DNA from: Beta vulgaris subsp. vulgaris
Taxonomy: Eukaryota; Streptophyta; Magnoliopsida; Caryophyllales; Amaranthaceae
Length of the DNA stretch: 64,000 nt
Direction: 5' to 3'
Assembly (NCBI RefSeq): GCF_026745355.1
Contig: NC_079205.1
Span: 41,153,182 to 41,217,181 of the forward strand
Shown here: positions 11,427 through 22,554 of the stretch, one piece after another
Layout of the letters: every line of letters begins with the position of its first letter
Position numbering within the stretch: position 1 is the stretch's first letter
Notes under the pieces: generated by a model
Told to the model about the DNA's origin: nothing
Database searches by the model: none
Seen by the model: the letters and a program-made list of their open reading frames with translations, nothing else
Made by a program: the position numbers and the translations under genes

Positions 11427-11912
11427 TTAGATATCAAGATCACAGTCCTTTAGAAGTTCTAGCCACCTACCTTGCCTCATGTTGAGCTCTTTTTGGGTGA
11501 AAATATATTTTAGACTTTTGTGATCGGTGAAGATTTGACACGAGGCTCCATACAAATAATGTCTCCAAATTTTGAGGGCAAAGACAACAGCAAGAAGTTC
11601 AAGGCCATGTGTGGGATAATTTTGTTCATGTGTTTTGAGTTGGCGAGAGGCATACACTATTACTTTCCCATTTTGCATTAAGACACAACATAACCCGTGC
11701 TTAGAGGCATCACTATAGATAACAAATCTCTCGGTTCTAGATGGAAGGGTAAGAATAGGGGCAGTGGTGAGTCTTCTCTTAAGTTCTTGGAAGACAGTAT
11801 TACACTCCTCAGTCCACTTATATTTGACATTCTTTCTCACAAGTTTGGTTATAGGCAAGGTAATTCTAGAGAAATCTTTCACAAATCTTCTATAGTAGCC
11901 AGCTAATCCCAT
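11427..11912 (-). pseudogene. Ty3/gypsy RNase H and end of RT (Tekay)
   Basis: The ORF begins in the RT connection ([15 protein letters not shown]) and continues into RNase H with [18 protein letters not shown] (first Asp), [23 protein letters not shown] (Glu) and [18 protein letters not shown] (Asp-His). It ends in LLKDCDLDI. The usual catalytic Asp, Glu and Asp are visible. It is separated from the RT core by a decayed stretch at 11913-12068. Confidence 0.88.
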
Positions 11913-12068
11913 AAAACTCTAAACTTCAGGAATATTAGTTGGTCTAGGCCACTCCACTATTGCTTTTATTTTCTCGGAATCCACAAACACACCTTCTTCA
12001 GAGATAATATGACCCAAAAATGATATCTCCTCAATCCAGAATTCACACTTTGACATCTTAGCATATAA

Positions 12069-12566
12069 CTAATTTTCTGCTACCATATCCATTACTTTGC
12101 TCAAATGCTCCTTATGCTCCTTCATGTTCTTAGGGTATACTAAAATATCATCAATGAAAATAACCACAAACCTGTCTAGGTATGGCTTGAAGACATGGTT
12201 CATTAAATCCATAGATACAGCTGGTGCATTGGTTAACCCAAAAGGCATAACAACAAACTCATAATGACCATATCGGGTTCTAAAGGCAGTTTTTGGAATA
12301 TCCTTAAGCTTGATACGAAGTTGATGGTAACCAAACCTCAAATCTATTTTCGAAAAGACTTTTGCACCTTGAAGTTGAACAAATAAATCATTTATGCGGG
12401 GCAACAGGTACTTATTCTTAATGGTGATCTTGTTTAACTCCCAATAATCAATACATAACCTCAAACTTCCATCCTTTTTCTTCACAAATAAAACTGGGGC
12501 TCCCCAAGCTGAGACACTCGGTCGAACATATCCTTTTTCAAGTAACTCATCTAATTGTTTCTTCAA
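12069..12566 (-). pseudogene. Ty3/gypsy reverse transcriptase core (Tekay)
   Basis: A 165-residue open segment of RT contains [30 protein letters not shown] (Arg to Trp where RELN is usual), [35 protein letters not shown] and the active site FIDDILVY (the Y/F-x-DD motif). Both active-site Asp residues are intact. It stops at MVAEN. Reverse transcriptase copies the element RNA into DNA inside the cytoplasmic particle. Confidence 0.9.
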
Positions 12567-12617
12567 TTCTTATAACTCGGTTGGGGCCATCCTATAGGGT
12601 GCCTTGGAAATAGGGGC

Positions 12618-13386
12618 TTATCTTGGGATTATCTCGATGCTAAAATCTAATTCCCTTTGTGGAGGCATACCAGCTATCTCATCGGAAAACACATTTGGGT
12701 ATTCACAAACCACAGGTATATCAGCTATGGAAGGTTTAGGGGAATTTAAGTCTATGACACTACAAAGGTACGTAAAATAGTTAAACTCGGGCATCTTTTG
12801 AGTTCTCAACCCATCAATAATTTGGATTTGAGGTTTTCTCAAAATCTTTTGGTATGAAATTCTACGCCCATCAGGTGCTTTAAGGGTCACACTTTGGTTA
12901 ACACAATTGATGTCTGCTTCATATTTAGTCAACCAATTCATCCCCAAAATCACATCGAACTCAGATAACTCAAATTCTACAAGATCAACTAGAAACTAAC
13001 TCAACTTTTCCCAATACAATTGGACAATTTTTATAGATGACTCTACATCTCACAGTTTCTCTAGTAGGTAGGACAACATTTAGAGAGGAAAAGTCACATG
13101 ATGGTTGCAATTTAAGGATTTTGGCAAACAATAGGGAAATAAAGGAATGTGAAGCTCCAGAATCAAACAAAACATGGACAGGCAAAGAATGGATAGAGAA
13201 GGTATCGGTAATAACAACGTCATCATTCTCAGCCTCATCTTGTCTCATGACATAGATTCTTCTTGTCGGTACTTGTCGTGATGGGTTACGATATGCTCCG
13301 GCGGTGTTGTTGTTTTGGTTGCGATTAGTACCAACTGAAGATGTTCCTCCAATGCTATTATTTTCTCCTGGCAGCTTATAGGACAA
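12618..13386 (-). pseudogene. Aspartic protease region (Tekay)
   Basis: Two minus-strand ORFs (13386-12985 and 12953-12618) form the retropepsin region. HVLFDSGASHSFIS holds the catalytic DSG, and the second ORF starts MILGMNWLTKYEADINC, the conserved ILGMDWL-type segment with Asp replaced by Asn. A stop or indel at about 12960 splits them. Downstream sequence (PPQRELDFSIEI) leads toward RT. Confidence 0.85.
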
Positions 13387-14285
13387 TCCCTGACGTAATG
13401 ATCACAACTCTCGCATCTATAGCAAGCATTTGAGCCAACACGACATTCACTCTCTAAATGGTTCCTCCTTCCACACTTGGCGCACTCCCGAGGTTTGTTC
13501 ACAGGTGCCATGTAGTTACTCTAAACTCGGTTACCTCCATGATAACCTTGACCCCTATAATCAGATTGACCATTATCATTTCTCTTGAAATTTTGACTCC
13601 CTTGATTAGGCCTTTTTGCCCCTCCTTAATTATCATTTCTCCCATCATTCCTCCTTTTAAAGTTACTATTTTGAGATTTTCGAAGCAATACTACCCGTTC
13701 CACAATAAAATCAACATCAACCATATTCTGGTAAGAAGTGAACCTTTGAGATGCCAACCTATCCTGATACTTGAGCTGAAGACCTCGCTCAAAGGTTCAT
13801 CCTTGACTGCTCACAAGTCACCAGCTCAGGTGCAAACCTTGAAAGCTCCATGAACTTATTAGCATATTCCAAAACACTCATTGTACCTTGCTGTAAGTGA
13901 AGGAATTCATCTCTTTCTGCTTCCTAAGTGAAGGAGGGTAAAATTTATCTCGCATCAAATCCTGAAGTTTGCTCCATCCAAACCCAGGTTCAATTTTCTT
14001 TTCTTTAACAATCTTCCACCATTAACTTACTTGGCCTGTGAGATAAAATACAGCAAAGTCTACCCTCCATTTCTCAGGGCATTGCAAGGTTTCAAACAAC
14101 TGGTCAATGCTATTAGTCCATTCTTCAAACGCCACTGAATCAGGCTTACCATCATATGACGGTGGGTTAAGAGAAGAGAACTTCTTGAACATCACAACGC
14201 TTTCATTTTCATTAGCAACTACCTTCCTCCGGGATTCTTGGATTAATTCAGCTAACATAGTGCTCATATTTTCCAATCTTTCCAT
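13380..14285 (-). pseudogene. Gag polyprotein with two CCHC zinc knuckles (Tekay)
   Basis: The N-terminal part (14285-14022) reads MERLENMSTMLAELI... FEEWTNSIDQLFE ... CPEKWRVDFAVFYLTG, a gypsy capsid segment, and then stops. Decayed capsid follows to about 13512. Next come two zinc knuckles of the CX2CX4HX4C type, CAKCGRRNHLESEC (13484-13443) and CYRCESCDHYVRDC (13421-13380). Gag forms the particle and the knuckles bind element RNA. Stops at about 14022 and around 13850 break the frame. Confidence 0.82.
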
Positions 14286-14660
14286 TCTTTCTGCATTTTT
14301 GTCTAAGATTCATAATCATCATACTGGTCATTCTCTCTATGCACATCCTCAACGTGCACATTTTCAGCACCGTTTGTAACATCATTGTTGACGTCAACGG
14401 TCGACATTATGCATGTCAAATTACAGTTACGTTGAAATAAAATCATAAAATATTTCCCTTTTCCCGTAATCCTACGCTCGCACTCATTATATATTTTTCA
14501 CCATTTTTACTTCTCAATTTACTTAACTCGATTTTTATTTTCTAACCATAATTTTATCTATAATTTAATCAATGGGTCTTTAAATCCTTTTTTTATAACC
14601 TAATCATTCTTTTTATTTAATGTAAAACCATGAGGTTAACGTTATGGTTCAGAACAGTTT
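14286..14660 (-). other. 5' leader of the chromovirus
   Basis: This is AT-rich DNA between the primer-binding site and the gag start. No coding is seen. It would hold the packaging leader in an active element. Confidence 0.5.
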
Positions 14661-14672
14661 GCTCTGATACCA
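14661..14672 (-). other. Primer-binding site for initiator tRNA-Met
   Basis: The minus strand reads TGGTATCAGAGC, the standard plant PBS matching the 3' end of initiator tRNA-Met. It lies 3 bp from the LTR end (TGTAATGCC at 14676). It fixes the orientation: this LTR is the 5' LTR of a minus-strand element. Confidence 0.92.
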
Positions 14673-15705
14673 CTATGTAATGCCCCGACTACTGATTCAC
14701 TATTTAAGACGACCTAAATAGTAGCGGAATACCTACTTAATCGAGGCATTACTGCCACACCTTCGGTTAAGAAGGTGCAACGCTACAATCATATAGCATA
14801 TTAAGGCAAAGAGATATAATAATGCTAACTTAAACATCTTATATTATATTAAACCAATAACAATGATAACTTATATTAAAGTATATAGTCTTACACTCTA
14901 GTCAAGTTAACCTTACAAGTTAGTAGCACTATTACTAGATGATTTAATAAGGTGGTAATCCTTACCACTACACAATATCATCGTCCCTAGCAGTATTTAA
15001 AACATAAATACAAAACGTTATCAACCGAGGCTCAGTAACAAGCTACTATAGCAGCGTCAATCCATTTCAATTCATTCTATTTGCAAACAGATGGATAGAA
15101 TAATTCACACATTTTAAGAAAACAATATTCATTCAGTTGTACTTTAATAATCCATCATTCCCTTTTATCAGTTTTTACTCTGGTTGATGTACATCAGTCA
15201 GTGCTGGGACGTCTTCTAGTATATGTATGCACCACTTTGCAAGGGTCTGGGCGTCGGGCATTACCCTACACTAGTAAACAGTATGATATATGCACGACCT
15301 TCAGTCAGTCAGGGGATACAGTCAACAGTTCTTTCACTGTAATTTATCATGTTACGTATCTTTTACTTGAACAGTGATCAGTAAAAATTCAGTAGCTTTC
15401 AGTCTTTCAGTAATATCTCATAAATAGTATCATTTTTAGTGATTGGTATTTTTCATTTATCGGAATCGTATAACTTCATAATACTTAATTAAAACATGTA
15501 TGAATAATGATCCTGCAACTTAGAAACACTTGTTCATAAATAATTACCGTTTCAATAGCATGTCATGATTTCATAAAATATATTTCAAGGGAGTTGCAGG
15601 TACTAACAGTAGTTGTTACCTCGATTGGAGTATGATAACCCTCTTCTTATGTCCTTGATATCGTCCTTATTGAGCTCCGAGGAACGAGTTCTTTTTTATA
15701 AGTTA

Positions 15706-15906
15706 CTCACTCCGTTTCATATTAGTCTACACACTTTGACATTTTACACTATTCACAGATTGCCCTTTGACCCTCGTTTGTGATTTATACGTGAATAAAA
15801 ACATGTCATGTGGGATCTTGTTAGATTCGTATTAGTATGTCCTCAACGTTTTACATTGGCATGCGTGAAAAGTGTAAGTGTGTAGATTAAAATGAAACGG
15901 AGGGAG
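15706..15906. mobile_element. Stowaway (Tc1/mariner) MITE, 201 bp
   Basis: The left end is CTCACTCCGTTTCAT and the right end, reverse-complemented, is CTCCCTCCGTTTCAT. It is flanked by the TA duplication (15704-15705, 15907-15908). The CTCCCTCCGT terminus is the Stowaway signature. It has no coding and sits in the right Tekay LTR. Confidence 0.92.
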
Positions 15907-16028
15907 TAGTAATCAATAGAAAACATTAGTATAAGTGCTTTTTAAGTACGATTCTTAATTTACAATATTATTTATATAAGTTATAGTCTAACTTATTTAG
16001 CGATTACGTGGCGAATTGGTCGGAAATC

Positions 16029-17828
16029 TGATAAGAGGTTTTTAGTGTGTCGTTAAGGCACTAAGAACCGCTTTCCAAACAATATTTATAAGTCCTAACA
16101 AGCAATTACTAAGAGAATAGTAAGGGCAAGTCAAGGGTCGATCCACAGGAAAAATGGGATTGATTAAAGTCTATCAAGTCCAGACTACCTAATTGAAAGG
16201 TATTTGGGGGTTTGAAAGATGTTTGTTAACAATTAAGACTAACTATCAACTAGAACAAGCAAATCTCAAGAGTTTAAATATCATATAAAAGACACTAGAG
16301 TTAAGGTTACTAGTATGAATAAGAACGGATGATGATTGTTAATGCGATTGTGAAGCAACAAAGACGATTATGCAAGGTTTAGTTCTCCTCTAAAATACTC
16401 GAGTCCTCTCTCGAATGGTCCTCAAGAGTAATCGCTTAATCTATCAACTAAATCCTCTCTCGAATGGTCTTTAGTTAATTGATTAAGAGATTCAATAAGT
16501 TTGGAAAACCACTAATGAAGGATCCTCTTAATTTCCATCCAATGTCTTGGTATGGAAAATAAGTTGATTCTTGGGGATGATAAAAGAGTTCAAAATCCGA
16601 TTTAAGAACATTTGAAATCAAAATACCAAAGTATAAATGTGATCAATATCTATCCTAAGGTCTCAAAACACCAAGATCAATGCATAAACTTCTCCATACA
16701 TCACAATCACATCAACAACATTTTAAAACCCTAATTCATACTTTCACCCTAACCCTAGATATGAAACTACTCACTAATCATGGAGTTTAAGCAATTAAAC
16801 ATAAAATCTATGACTAATCTAAGGTTAAACATGATTAAGTAATGATAAAACTAATGAAAAGCGCAATTCATAAACTAAGAGAATGAAAATCTTAAATAAT
16901 ATAAGAACATAAACAAACACCAAGAGAATGAAATAAAAACTAAAACTTTGAGTTGAATTGAATGAAAAGTACCTTGAATGTAAATCGAATCACAAACTAT
17001 GATCTCTAATCTCAATTACCAATGAAAACTCAAGTGTTTTCTCTCTAATACAAAACCCTAAAATATTGTGTGAAAAACTAGAATAAAGCGTAAGTCTAAA
17101 ACTAAAAAGGAAAAGGGGTTTAATGATCGAAATTTCCGTTTCGGAACGCATGGTGCGGGCGCACCATAAGGAGGTGCGGGCGCACCATGCTAAGGTGCGG
17201 GCGCACCAGACCTCAGGTGCGGGCGCACCTGAGTCTTCTGCCTCAAGGTGGAAATCCCCCGTCAAAAGGTGCGGGCGCACAAATGGGCAGGTGCGGGCGC
17301 ACATGGTACAGGTGCGGGCGCACCACATGTAAGGTACGGGCGCACCTAAGTTTCTGCCTCAGCCTGGAATTATCCCTCAAAATGTGCGGGCGCACATGTA
17401 GTTGGTGCGGGCGCACCAGACTCAGGTGCGGGCGCACCTTGTGCTTGGTGCGGGCGCACCAATGTCGTCTGTTTTGTGCTCCAGAATTGGTCGATGGTGC
17501 GGGCGCACCAGTAGCTTGTGCGGGCGCACCAAGCACACCTTAGGCTACCTATCAGCCTCTAGCTCGTTCCCTTGTGCCATGCCTCGCATTTCTCGGCCCT
17601 GAAAAGGGTAATACCTGCAATAGAAACACGAACAAACATGGTGAAAGCATATGTGCTAGAAATTCGATCAAAATAGATCGAAAATCTAGCAAAATGTCAC
17701 TATGATCAAGTATGATCAAGTGAATGAAATAGAAGGGAAAAGTGAGGAGAAAGAAGGAAGAAAAGGAGAAAAAGGGAGCTAAAACAAGCCAAAAGAAAGT
17801 ATAAAGTGCGTTAGAAACGCACTTATCA
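16029..17828 (-). repeat. Athila 3' LTR (left copy)
   Basis: An 1800-bp LTR, TG...CA, about 50 bp longer than its partner at 28101. Differences from the partner include one extra palindrome unit (near 17311) and many single-base indels. The minus-strand start AAGTGCGTTTCTAACGCACTT (17804-17824 region) is a terminal palindrome. The polypurine tract (reverse: TTGAGGGAGTT) lies just beyond 17828. Confidence 0.93.
17152..17530. repeat. Array of 14 CpG-rich palindromes GGTGCG-GG-CGCACC
   Basis: Fourteen copies of a 12-14 bp inverted repeat (core GTGCGGGCGCAC; one copy GTACGGGCGCAC) are spaced 17-52 bp apart within the LTR. The spacers differ in length and sequence while the palindrome is constant. 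Reading frames through it give VRAH or CGRT repeats, which I take as by-products. The array position, about 300-675 bp from the LTR 5' end, is in the presumed transcribed leader. Confidence 0.95.
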
Positions 17829-19494
17829 AACTCCCTCAAGCTTAGCGTTTTGCTTGTCCTCAAGTAAACCAAGAATGAGAATGAAGGAAAGAAAAAGAAA
17901 GGAGAATAAAAAGAAAAGGGAAAAATGAACAAACTAACCTATATGCTCTAAATGCAAGGTTACAAGCATGACATGCAAGCTAAATGAGTTCATAGCAAGA
18001 TTTAGGAGACCAACCAAACACAAGAGGGAAGATGATTAGGAAGCACAAGAGTGACTCTAAGGTCTCAATCCACCGATCAACCGAGTCTTTTTGAAAGAAA
18101 GCTTTCCAAGAATGATTTCTCACTCTTCTCCACTTCCAAGACCCAAGTTTGACTCCTCCCTAGGGATGCTCAACCATAATTGCTGCCTCTACCATGTTTT
18201 GATGACCCTCATCATGACTTGCACAAAATCTCACCCGCCACTACTAAATAGATCAAGTCCAATCTAGAAGTCAAAAGGACTTTGTTAAGGTTGTAACGGG
18301 GCTAGGTTAGGGGTGTGGACTATATTCTAGGAATGTGGTGCAAAAAGGGTAAGTGGAGTACAAACTAGGGGTAAATACTCCCCCAAGCTAGTCCTAACAC
18401 TATTCTCAATTAAAGAACTCTCACACATAACCTTGAATTTCACTTGTTTCTTTTTCACTTTGTGAACTTTTCATTTTTCTCATCAATTTGATCTTTCTTT
18501 CTTTTCATTTTCAATAATAAACCAAATCAAACAATAAGAACTTTCTTTCTTTTATTTCTTTTGTCTTTCTTTTTCACAAAATTTTTCAACTTTTGCTATC
18601 ATACAAGCACTTAACTCTCTTTCAACCAAGACTTAATATCAAAACCACTTAACTCAACAAAAACTACACATGTACTCCACTTTGGGGAAAGTTTGGCCAT
18701 GACTCATTATGTGGGTTAAGCAAAAATAGGATAGAAAGGCTCAGATGGGTTGAGAGCGAATATTATGCAGGTATTCAAGCTTTTGGCTTTGTAGCTCCTA
18801 TTACTAGCAAAAGAAACGCCCTAAATCATTCTCCTAGAGGCTCGTCTTATGTAATCTTGGGGAGCTAAAATGCAAGTCACAAGTTAGGCGATCAATGGTG
18901 AGGGTTGTGAGTGAGTCTTACGAGGTTCTTGGCCCTCCTTCGGGATTCATCGCACAAGGGGCAAGGCAATCCATTCATCCAACTCGCCTAATTTCAAAGA
19001 GACTCTACCAAAAGTTATCGGTTTCAAGAGACGCCTAAAGTCACAACAGGGCTTCCAAAATCATCAAGTCTAATATAAGGAAGGTCTTCCAATCAAGTCA
19101 TGAACTCTTTAGCCACAAATCATGCATGCAACCAAGCTATCCTAAATGCAGAGAAAAAAGAAGAAAAAGAATAAAAGAGGAAAATGTTTAATTTTTTTTT
19201 TTTCATATATATAAAAATATGCAAAGCAAAAGCAAAACAAAACTACCAAAGCAAAGCTGTACAGGTGAAGAGAAGTCAGCAGGGGTGGGGGATGTCAAAA
19301 CCACAGACAGGAACAATCACCAATACCAACCAAAAACCAATGAGACCCCTAACTTCTAACCGTCAATGACCCCAAAACTCCCAAAGATATAGACATACAA
19401 GCAAGTCCCCCAAGCTTAAGCAAAACTCCGCGCTCGGAGTTGCAAAAGGAGGGAGAGGGAGGGGGGTCATGAAAAGCTCCTAATATTCCCACCA
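17829..19494 (-). other. Athila 3' untranslated region, no gene seen
   Basis: About 1.7 kb lies between the end of the extra ORF and the 3' LTR. It begins (minus-strand end) with the polypurine tract. The rest is of mixed composition with only short ORFs. A homopolymer T run and TATATA occur near 19193-19215. Confidence 0.6.
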
Positions 19495-19930
19495 TTACCC
19501 CCATCGGGAGGGGGTAAGGAGGGAAAACCCACCAGAGTACCCATCAGGATAGTAGGATGGGTAGTGGGGATAAGGCGGAAGAAGGCTCCTCAAACGGCCC
19601 TTCTCGAGGGTCGAAAGAAGGAGGATAGTGGGGATGGTTAGGGAAGGGAGGCTCATGTCCGGAGTGGACATTGGCGAGGTGAGTGCGCCAAGCCACTCGA
19701 GACACATGGTCGAGGTCGGTGCGGATACCGGCAAGAGTAGCAGTAACCGCACGGTGATTGGCCTCCTGAGAGGCCTGCATCTGGGCTATGGCTGCCATGA
19801 CAGAGCCCATGTCGAAGGATTGAGAGGAGGAAGCTTCGGCCACCTCACTCTCAGGAATGCGGTGGTCGGGCCTCGGACCTCTCGGAACGCGTGGAATGCG
19901 CTTCCTTGGAATGGGCTCAGGGATACCCGT
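19495..19930 (-). pseudogene. C-terminal tail of the Athila extra ORF, out of frame
   Basis: The minus-strand ORF reads MAEASSSQSFDMGSVMAAIAQMQ..., Ser/Gln-rich, then a Pro/His/Tyr-rich tail (PPFPNHPHYPPSFD). It follows the main extra ORF directly in another frame, so it is probably its natural C-terminus separated by an indel near 19935. An alternative frame over 19495-19752 is a shadow. Confidence 0.6.
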
Positions 19931-19936
19931 GGGATG

Positions 19937-20950
19937 TCATGGGCAGGGGAATCCGCCAACGGTTTTCAACGTTAGCGGGGAGGTCCCAGTGAAGTCGGGC
20001 CTATAAAACAGTAAGGTTGCCCCCCACAAGCCAGGTGCAGTTTCCTTCTGGTAACGGCGCAGAAATTTCATCTGCTGCAAACTGGCACCATCCAATCTGT
20101 TGGCCTGACCAACAGTAGGCACGCTTGCTTCCAAGCGAGCCAGGTCATCGTGCAGGTCAAGGTAGGATGCTAGTCGGGTGACCATGCCACCACAAAGGAT
20201 CTCCCCAGTCACCGTAGTGCCCCCCCGAATCTCCTGCAGTCGGTTAAGGAGGAGCGCAGCAAAGTTAATACGGGTTCGATGGTGGGCCCCGTCAGTGGCC
20301 AACCAAAGAACCAGCAGCTCATCCTTTCTCAACTGCCCGACTTCCTGTTTAGGAAAGATGGTGTAAACCAACATCCTATGGAAGTAGCGGAGAGCAAGAT
20401 GGACGATCTCCGACGCTTTGGACGAGTTCGTCCGAAACGGAGTCGTGCCGGTGGTGATCTTTGTCCACCATTCTTGCTCATTGTATCCCTGCCAGATGGT
20501 GCCCAGAGGGGCATCGCAGGGAGCTCGATGATCCATCCCAAATGCCTCACAGAATTCGTCAAAAGACAGTGCTCTAGCTTGATTAAACATACGGAACTGA
20601 ATAGTTATAGCACCTGTCACCCTACTTATGTTCAACGTACTCAAGAATTCGAGAGTAAGTTGATCATAGGTAGGTTCATGAAGATCAAGGAGGTTCGATA
20701 ACCCGACATTATCTGCCATCTCCCTTATCATCGAGCTGATTCTAAGGTAGAAGCAGGTAGTGTGGTCATAGAACTTCGTTGGACGAAGTGTGCGCTCAGA
20801 AAGTTGTTGAAAAATTTGTTTGTGAGCGGCATTGGGAAACTTTAGAGCATAAAGGGGAGGGGGATGCGAGCTAGACGAAGGTCCTTGTGAAGAGGACCCG
20901 GTCTTTGCTCGCTTAGACCTGGATGAGCCTTCACCACTACTTCTTCCCAT
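19937..20950 (-). CDS. Athila extra ORF (ATHILA ORF-1 / plant-transposon protein type)
   Basis: A 338-codon ORF, the longest well-preserved frame in the window. I start it at the ATG at 20950-20948, because the upstream extension (MFLCVES...) is hydrophobic, low-quality and lies in leader. The N-terminus is Ser-rich with a basic patch SRSKRAKTGSSS (possible nuclear signal). The globular part contains TKFYDHTTCFYL, LSFDEFCEAFGMDH, NEQEWWTKIT, LRYFHRMLVYTIFP and KDELLVLWLA. This matches the protein encoded downstream of pol in Athila elements. Its role is not established; some authors call the position env-like, but no signal peptide or membrane span is visible here. It is disrupted only near its end. 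Confidence 0.78.
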   Translation of the reverse strand: MGRSSGEGSSRSKRAKTGSSSQGPSSSSHPPPLYALKFPNAAHKQIFQQLSERTLRPTKFYDHTTCFYLRISSMIREMADNVGLSNLLDLHEPTYDQLTLEFLSTLNISRVTGAITIQFRMFNQARALSFDEFCEAFGMDHRAPCDAPLGTIWQGYNEQEWWTKITTGTTPFRTNSSKASEIVHLALRYFHRMLVYTIFPKQEVGQLRKDELLVLWLATDGAHHRTRINFAALLLNRLQEIRGGTTVTGEILCGGMVTRLASYLDLHDDLARLEASVPTVGQANRLDGASLQQMKFLRRYQKETAPGLWGATLLFYRPDFTGTSPLTLKTVGGFPCP

Positions 20951-21773
20951 GGTGATAAAGAATTTTTTGTTTGGCAAAAAGGGGAAGGAGAAGTGATGAT
21001 CTGCTGCAATGACACAACCACAAAGCGGACTCTCTACACAAAGAAACACTCAAAAAGAAAAAACGAAAACACACAAAAAGAAAAATCAAACCACACAAAA
21101 GGAAAACACACAAAAGAAAAATCAAAAACTAATACTAAGATCTACCAGCTAGCCATCCACAATTAGTAGCAACCAAGTTGCTAGCAATCAAGAGTATCAC
21201 CACTCAAAGAGACTTTCAAGCCAATTTCACCAAACCAACCACAATTATGCACAAAAATCAACAACACCTAACAATTTTTGCAATGTAGTGCTCAAAAAGT
21301 CAGATATTATGAATTTATCACAAACCACAAAAATTGCACTTGTTCACCACATCACCAAACACAAATATGACCAAAGTTCATGAACAATCAAAAGAAATTA
21401 AGGAAAACAAGCATGCAATCTAAAAGAAAACACACTAGAAGTCCAATTTAGTAGATTATTGATGAAAAAGCAAAGATTAGAAGGGAGTTACCAACATGGA
21501 GATGAAAATCCCCAATTTTGAAACCCTAGAAATCGAATCCTTGCAAAACCCCCAATTTTTGTGCTTTGAATGTTGTAGAGAAGATGGTGATGAAGATTCC
21601 GGTGATAAAAATCGTCGGGAGTCGCCGGAAAACAAGTAAGGTTGCCGGATCTAGAGAGGAGCAAGAGAGAGAAAGTGAGTGAGTGTGAGAGAGAGGTTCG
21701 AAAATTATGAGGAGAAGGGAGTTGAGGGCCGAAAAAAATGAAGAGATTCATGAATTTCGCCCAGCCTGTGTTT
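20951..21773 (-). other. Leader of the extra ORF
   Basis: This lies between the palindrome cluster and the ORF start. It is AT-rich, with a CT-rich (minus strand) stretch at 21640-21730. A purine-rich block occurs at 21050-21125. No further coding was recognised. Confidence 0.5.
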
Positions 21774-22301
21774 GGTGCGGGCGCACCTAGTTCTGGTGCG
21801 GGCGCACCAACCCCAAAAAAAAATCGCAGAAAGTGTTTGGTGCGGGCGCACCATGAAGAGGTGCGGGCGCACCAAACCTTCTGTTTTTTCTCAAAAAGTG
21901 CGGAGGTTTTGGTGCGGGCGCACCTAGTGGAGGTGCGGGCGCACCTGATGATTCGAAAAAAATGTCTTTGGAAATGTGCGGGCGCACTTTGTCAAGGTGC
22001 GGGAGCACGTTTTCTTCTGTTTTTTTCGCAAAATAATTCTTAAAGCATGGTGCGGGCACACCTAGCGTAGGTGCGGGCGCACCCAATGTAGGTGCAGGCG
22101 CACCTAATGTTTTTCGAATTCTTCTTCTGGATGGTGCGGACGCACCTCGAGGAGGTGCGGGAGCACGTTTTCTTCTGTTTTTCTCAAAAACATTTTTCGA
22201 AAAGATGCGGGCGCACCTAGTGGATGTGCGGGCGCACCATACTAAATTTTCGAAAAAATCTAAAATTGTGCGGGCGCACTTCCACGTGGTGCGGGAGCAC
22301 C
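21774..22301. repeat. Second palindrome cluster, about 17 copies, diverged
   Basis: The same GGTGCG-GG-CGCACC unit as in the LTRs is present in about 17 copies between integrase and the extra ORF. Several are altered on one arm only: GGTGCGGGAGCACG (twice), GGTGCGGGAGCACC, GGTGCGGGCACACC, GGTGCAGGCGCACC, GGTGCGGACGCACC. Many changes are C-to-T or G-to-A at CpG, as expected from methylated cytosine, but the GGGAGCAC variants are not. The two neighbouring arms are often 5-8 bp apart, forming close pairs. Confidence 0.93.
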
Positions 22302-22554
22302 TAACCTTCTGTTTTCGCACTCTTTCTTTTTCGAATCACTCATTTCACTTAACTTTTCACAATTACTCAGATATCCCAATGTAGCTCTCATGGCTAACTG
22401 ATAAATCAAAATCTAACTAACAAACAAAAGAAAAATAACAAAATAAAAGAAAGGAAGAAAAGAAACGGGTTGCCTCCCGTATAGCGCTTGTTTTAAGTCA
22501 TTAGCTGACTAAAAAGGATACTCCATCATAAGAGTCGCTCAGGTGAGCGAAGAA

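Noticed and set aside
17152..17530. Regular repeats with unique spacers resembling a CRISPR array
   Set aside because: Plant nuclear DNA, palindromes of only 12-14 bp, irregular spacers shared between both LTRs, no cas genes.
17123..17543. Overlapping ORFs reading VRAH and CGRT repeats through the palindrome array
   Set aside because: Open on both strands because the palindrome lacks stops; no start context, inside an LTR.
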